Part shown: positions 7,106-9,739 of the stretch, piece by piece | How positions within the stretch are numbered: position 1 is the stretch's first letter | Layout of the letters: each line of letters opens with the position of its first letter | Source of the DNA: Thioalkalivibrio sp. | Lineage (GTDB): Bacteria > Pseudomonadota > Gammaproteobacteria > Ectothiorhodospirales > Ectothiorhodospiraceae | Length of the DNA stretch: 9,739 nucleotides | Direction of reading: 5' to 3' | NCBI GenBank assembly: GCA_003550945.1 | Contig: PULL01000042.1 | Span: 1 to 9,739, forward strand | The notes under the pieces: generated by a model | Databases searched by the model: none | What the model saw: the letters and a program-made list of their open reading frames with translations, nothing else | Told to the model about the DNA's origin: nothing | Translations under genes and position numbers: made by a program

Positions 7106-8026
7106 ATGTCGATGGCGGATCGCGACGGAGTGATCTGGATGGACGGCAGGATGGTGCCCTGGCGCGACGCCCGCACCCACGTGCTTACGCACACGCTGCA
7201 CTATGGCATGGGCGTGTTCGAGGGCGTGCGCGCATACGAGGCCGAGGGGGGTACCGCCATCTTCCGGCTCGAGGATCACACGCGTCGCCTGTTCAACTCG
7301 GCGCGGATCCTCGGGATGCGGATACCCTACGGCGCTGAGGAGATCAGCGCCGCGCAAGTGGCCGCCGTGCGCGAAAACGGACTCAAGACCGCCTATCTTC
7401 GGCCGATGTGTTTCTACGGGTCCGAGGGCATGGGCCTGCGCGCGGATAACCTGGAGGTACACGTGATCGTAGCGGCCTGGACCTGGGGAAGCTATCTCGG
7501 CGAGGAGAACATGACCCGGGGCATCCGCGTGCACACGTCGTCCTACAATCGCCACCACGTGAACGTGACCATGTGCAAGGCGAAGGCCAACGGCAACTAC
7601 ATGAACTCGATGCTGGCGTTGCAGGAGGCGATCTCCTGCGGCTACGACGAGGCCATGCTGCTGGATACCGAGGGCTACGTGGCCGAGGGCAGCGGCGAAA
7701 ACATCTTCCTGGTGCACGATGGTGTGCTATACACACCGGACCTGACCTCTGCCCTCGATGGCATCACGCGCCGGACCATTCTGGCGCTGGCCGACGAGGA
7801 GGGTCTGCGGGTGGTCGAGAAGAGGATCACGCGTGACGAGGTCTACATCGCTGACGAAGCCTTCTTCACCGGCACCGCCGCTGAGGTCACGCCCATCCGC
7901 GAGGTGGACAACCGTCCGATCGGCGCCGGCACGCGCGGCCCGATCACCCAGCGTCTGCAGTCGCTGTACTTCGACGTGGTGAAGGGCCGGCACCCGAAGC
8001 ACAGGGGCTGGCTGACCTACGTTTGA
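7106..8026 (+). CDS. ilvE: Branched-chain amino acid aminotransferase
   Basis: This 306-aa PLP enzyme of fold type IV catalyses the last step of leucine, isoleucine and valine synthesis, exchanging amino groups with glutamate/2-oxoglutarate. E. coli IlvE has 309 residues. Visible motifs are HYGMGVFEGVRAY (32-44), the PLP-binding lysine K160 in KAKANGNYMNS, EGSGENIF with cofactor-contacting glutamate E198, and TGTAAEVTPI near the C-terminus. The ATG at 7106 has a GAGGAG site and yields the standard N-terminus; the frame is open upstream to 7052 within glnE, but those residues are not family-like. M3 is a less likely alternative start. The glnE-ilvE order is also seen in Pseudomonas. The gene is probably cotranscribed with glnE. 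Confidence 0.96.
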   Translation: MSMADRDGVIWMDGRMVPWRDARTHVLTHTLHYGMGVFEGVRAYEAEGGTAIFRLEDHTRRLFNSARILGMRIPYGAEEISAAQVAAVRENGLKTAYLRPMCFYGSEGMGLRADNLEVHVIVAAWTWGSYLGEENMTRGIRVHTSSYNRHHVNVTMCKAKANGNYMNSMLALQEAISCGYDEAMLLDTEGYVAEGSGENIFLVHDGVLYTPDLTSALDGITRRTILALADEEGLRVVEKRITRDEVYIADEAFFTGTAAEVTPIREVDNRPIGAGTRGPITQRLQSLYFDVVKGRHPKHRGWLTYV

Positions 8027-8066
8027 ACCCGCTGGCGCACCGCGATCACCGAACAGGAGAGGGAAG

Positions 8067-8285
8067 ATGCCAAACCCACGCACCGCCGAACAGCAGGAGC
8101 GGTTCAAGCCGGCCAACGCGGAGACCACGGTGAAGCTGCGTCGCAGCCAGCTGCCGCTGAACTGCCCGACGCCACACACTGCATTGTGGGCCTCTCACCC
8201 CCGCGTCTATCTGCCGATCGACGAAGCTCCCGACGGGCAGATGCGCTGCCCTTACTGCGGGACCGTCTACGTATTGGAGGACTGA
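8067..8285 (+). CDS. Small CHCC zinc-finger protein
   Basis: This 72-aa protein ends in a zinc-finger of the zf-CHCC family (related to the zinc site of the mitochondrial complex I subunit NDUFS6). The likely ligands are C33, H44, C61 and C64, in the motifs NCP, HPRVYLPI and CPYCGTVYVL. The first 25 or so residues are polar. The start has an AGGAG site 7 bases upstream. Bacterial members are small, mostly uncharacterised cytoplasmic proteins. It follows ilvE by 40 bases in the same direction, a position this family commonly takes in some gammaproteobacteria. I do not assign a specific function. Confidence 0.85.
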   Translation: MPNPRTAEQQERFKPANAETTVKLRRSQLPLNCPTPHTALWASHPRVYLPIDEAPDGQMRCPYCGTVYVLED

Positions 8286-8329
8286 GACGGAACGGGAGTC
8301 TTCCGGCTCTCGATCCGGCAGCACACACG

Positions 8330-9052
8330 ATGGATTCCAGGGTCAAGCAGGCCAGGGTGATTGTGGTAGAGGACGATGTCCGGATGGCGCGTGCGATGGA
8401 ACGACACCTGCGCCGGGATGGGCATCTCGTGACGCGGGTTTCCAACGGTCCCTCGCTGCGACAGGCGTGTCGCGAGCAGGGTGCCGACCTGGTGCTGCTG
8501 GACCTCAATCTCGGTTCGGAGGATGGTCTGGATCTTGCGCGGGACCTGCTGCGAACCACCAGCGCGGCGGTCATCATCGTCAGTGGTCGCGCGGATTTGC
8601 AGGACAGGGTCACCGGACTGGATGCCGGCGCCGACGACTACGTGACCAAGCCTTTCGCTCCGGACGAGTTGCTGGCCCGGGTGCGCGCGGTTCTGCGGCG
8701 GCACTCACTGATGCCGTCGCCAGCCGCTACGGCCAGCATCGGTCCGTACCGGCTGGCATGGGAGGAAATGACCCTGACCAGCGAGGATGACCGCGACGTC
8801 CGCATCCGCTTCACGGAAACGCAGGCGCGCATCCTGATGATGCTGATGCACAGTCCCGGACGTACCGTGACCCGGGAAGCCCTGTGTAGCCGCGGGGTGA
8901 AGCCTGCCGAGGACCGCAGCGTCGATGTGCACGTGGCCAACATCCGTCGCAAGCTGCGCGAGTCGGGGGTCGATGACCTGCTGATCTGGCCGGTCCGGGG
9001 CCTGGGTTACCGCATCCACCTCAGGGGCGCGCGGGTCACCGAGCCGGAATGA
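8330..9052 (+). CDS. Two-component response regulator, OmpR/PhoB family
   Basis: This 240-aa protein should be a phosphorylation-controlled DNA-binding regulator. The receiver domain spans residues 8-122: acidic pocket E14-D15-D16, phosphoacceptor D58 (DLVLLDLNLG), switch residue S85, Y104 and conserved K107 (DDYVTKPFAPDELLARV). The winged-helix output domain covers about 135-235, with FTETQARILMMLM, the recognition segment SVDVHVANIRRKLRE and the terminal wing WPVRGLGYRI. The ATG at 8330 lies just before the first receiver strand; its Shine-Dalgarno is poor. The frame is open back to 8186, but that part overlaps the zinc-finger gene and is not receiver-like. The stop overlaps the ATG of a 48-aa ORF (ATGA), which in turn overlaps the sensor gene. 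The target genes are unknown. Confidence 0.94.
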   Translation: MDSRVKQARVIVVEDDVRMARAMERHLRRDGHLVTRVSNGPSLRQACREQGADLVLLDLNLGSEDGLDLARDLLRTTSAAVIIVSGRADLQDRVTGLDAGADDYVTKPFAPDELLARVRAVLRRHSLMPSPAATASIGPYRLAWEEMTLTSEDDRDVRIRFTETQARILMMLMHSPGRTVTREALCSRGVKPAEDRSVDVHVANIRRKLRESGVDDLLIWPVRGLGYRIHLRGARVTEPE

Positions 9053-9195
9053 CCGCGCGCCTGCTCCGCTTCGAGCGCGGGACGGGTGTCCAGATGGTCG
9101 GCCCCCGGCGAGTCCCGGCGCGGAAGCGCCCCGTGGCCGAATCCACGGATGGCGGGGTTGTCGACCCGGGCACAGAGGCCGGGGCTCGAGTGTGA
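9049..9195 (+). CDS. Possible 48-aa small protein between regulator and sensor genes
   Basis: An ATG at 9049 overlaps the response-regulator stop (ATGA), and its TGA at 9193-9195 overlaps the GTG start of the sensor gene (GTGA). The 48-residue product begins MTARLLRFERGTG, has eight arginines and one lysine, and has no membrane segment, signal peptide or recognisable domain. Hand-counted G/C by codon position is about 81/60/83%, the pattern expected of real genes in such DNA, while the sensor frame across the same bases has only about 60% at third positions. Without this ORF a 139-base gap would separate two genes that are normally adjacent. It could be a real small protein, a coupling device for sensor translation, or the remnant of a shifted sensor N-terminus. 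I do not recognise a function. Confidence 0.5.
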   Translation: MTARLLRFERGTGVQMVGPRRVPARKRPVAESTDGGVVDPGTEAGARV

Positions 9196-9739
9196 CCGCG
9201 GCCCGGCCGGACCAGGTTCTCCAGCGGCTGGTGCGCAGCGAGTCGGCGCTGCGCGAGGCCCAGGCGATCGCGCAGCTCGGCAGCTGGATGCTGGACTACG
9301 CGAGTGGGGAACTGATCTGGAGCGACGAGGCTTTCCGCATCCTGGGTCTGGAACCCGGGTCGGTCGAGCCGACGCTTGAACTCTTCCTGGATTTCGTGCA
9401 TCCCGACGATCGGGCGGCGGTGCGCCGGGAACTCGAGGCCGCGCCGCTGCGCGCCGACGGCTACTACTCGATCGAACATCGGGTGCTGGCCCGCGGTGGC
9501 GGCGGCATCCGTTTCGTCCGCGAGCGGGGCCGGGTCCATTTCGATGATCAGGGCCGTCCGGCGACCATTTCAGGAACCGCCCTGGACATCACCGAGCGGG
9601 TTCAGGCAGAAACTGAACTGTTGCAGCGGGAACGCCTCGAACGCGGACTGCTCGAGCTTTCGGCGCTGTTTCTTCGACGCTCCGGCCAGGACATGGACGG
9701 CCTGATTCATCAGGCTCTGGCCCGGATGGGCGAACTGAC
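9192..9739 (+). CDS. PAS-domain sensor protein, probable histidine kinase (partial, runs off window)
   Basis: The first 182 residues are visible; the 3' end lies beyond the window. A PAS domain of the PAS_3 type covers about residues 24-140, with AQLGSWMLDYASGELIWSDE, the HPDD motif (70-73) and the closing GTALDITERVQAE (about 128-140). The following stretch, ERGLLELSALFLRRSGQDMD onward, resembles the first helix of GAF domains in sensor proteins. No signal peptide or membrane segment appears, so the visible part is cytoplasmic. The GTG at 9192 is chosen because upstream codons in this frame include no ATG, GTG or TTG back to the regulator gene, and it overlaps the preceding small ORF by four bases. 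The neighbouring response regulator makes a histidine kinase the likeliest product, but no kinase domain is visible, so a diguanylate cyclase or other output is possible. Confidence 0.8.
   Translation, partial: MTAARPDQVLQRLVRSESALREAQAIAQLGSWMLDYASGELIWSDEAFRILGLEPGSVEPTLELFLDFVHPDDRAAVRRELEAAPLRADGYYSIEHRVLARGGGGIRFVRERGRVHFDDQGRPATISGTALDITERVQAETELLQRERLERGLLELSALFLRRSGQDMDGLIHQALARMGEL

Noticed and set aside
4135..7194. A 1019-codon open frame on the minus strand opposite glnE.
   Set aside because: It mirrors glnE almost exactly. GC-rich codon bias in glnE removes stops from this antisense frame, and its translation (rich in H, Q, R, A) shows no recognisable domain.
8186..8329. Upstream in-frame start for the response regulator.
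   Set aside because: It overlaps most of the zinc-finger gene in another frame and adds 48 residues that are not part of a receiver domain.
8286..8329. Gap between the zinc-finger gene and the response regulator, searched for a terminator or promoter.
   Set aside because: Only a 4-bp CCGG repeat and no convincing -35/-10 pair are visible.

Overview
The window is high-GC DNA (roughly 65% by eye) with strong G/C preference at third codon positions. Its gene content suggests a gammaproteobacterium. The order glnE - ilvE - zinc-finger (CHCC) protein resembles Chromatiales/Ectothiorhodospiraceae-type genomes, but that placement is an inference from memory of gene order, not from a search. Nearly all of the window is coding. 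No stretch over 300 bases lacks a gene, and I see no tRNA, rRNA, CRISPR array, insertion sequence or prophage gene.

Left half, minus strand (about 20-4013): a complete ferric-iron ABC importer transcribed right to left as fbpA (periplasmic iron-binding protein), fbpB (fused two-domain permease) and fbpC (ATPase). fbpB and fbpC overlap by four bases. Between fbpA and fbpB lies a strong intrinsic terminator, which should make the binding protein more abundant than the membrane components. Upstream of fbpA is a good sigma-70-like promoter whose -10 element lies inside a near-perfect AT-rich palindrome, a plausible Fur (iron repressor) operator.

Intergenic 4014-4155: a 142-base divergent regulatory region between fbpA and glnE. 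It holds that promoter, the palindrome, and two further inverted repeats.

Right half, plus strand (4156 to the end): glnE (bifunctional glutamine synthetase adenylyltransferase/adenylyl-removing enzyme), ilvE (branched-chain aminotransferase) and a 72-aa CHCC zinc-finger protein sit close together. They are followed by an OmpR-family response regulator, a previously unlisted 48-aa ORF and the start of a PAS (and probably GAF) sensor protein that runs off the window. The regulator, the 48-aa ORF and the sensor are joined by successive ATGA and GTGA four-base overlaps, so they look like one translationally coupled signalling operon.

Functionally the window joins iron uptake, nitrogen-assimilation control, amino-acid synthesis and a two-component system. 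I found no clear sign of an entirely new system. The most interesting points are the coupled 48-aa ORF and the regulatory architecture around fbpA.
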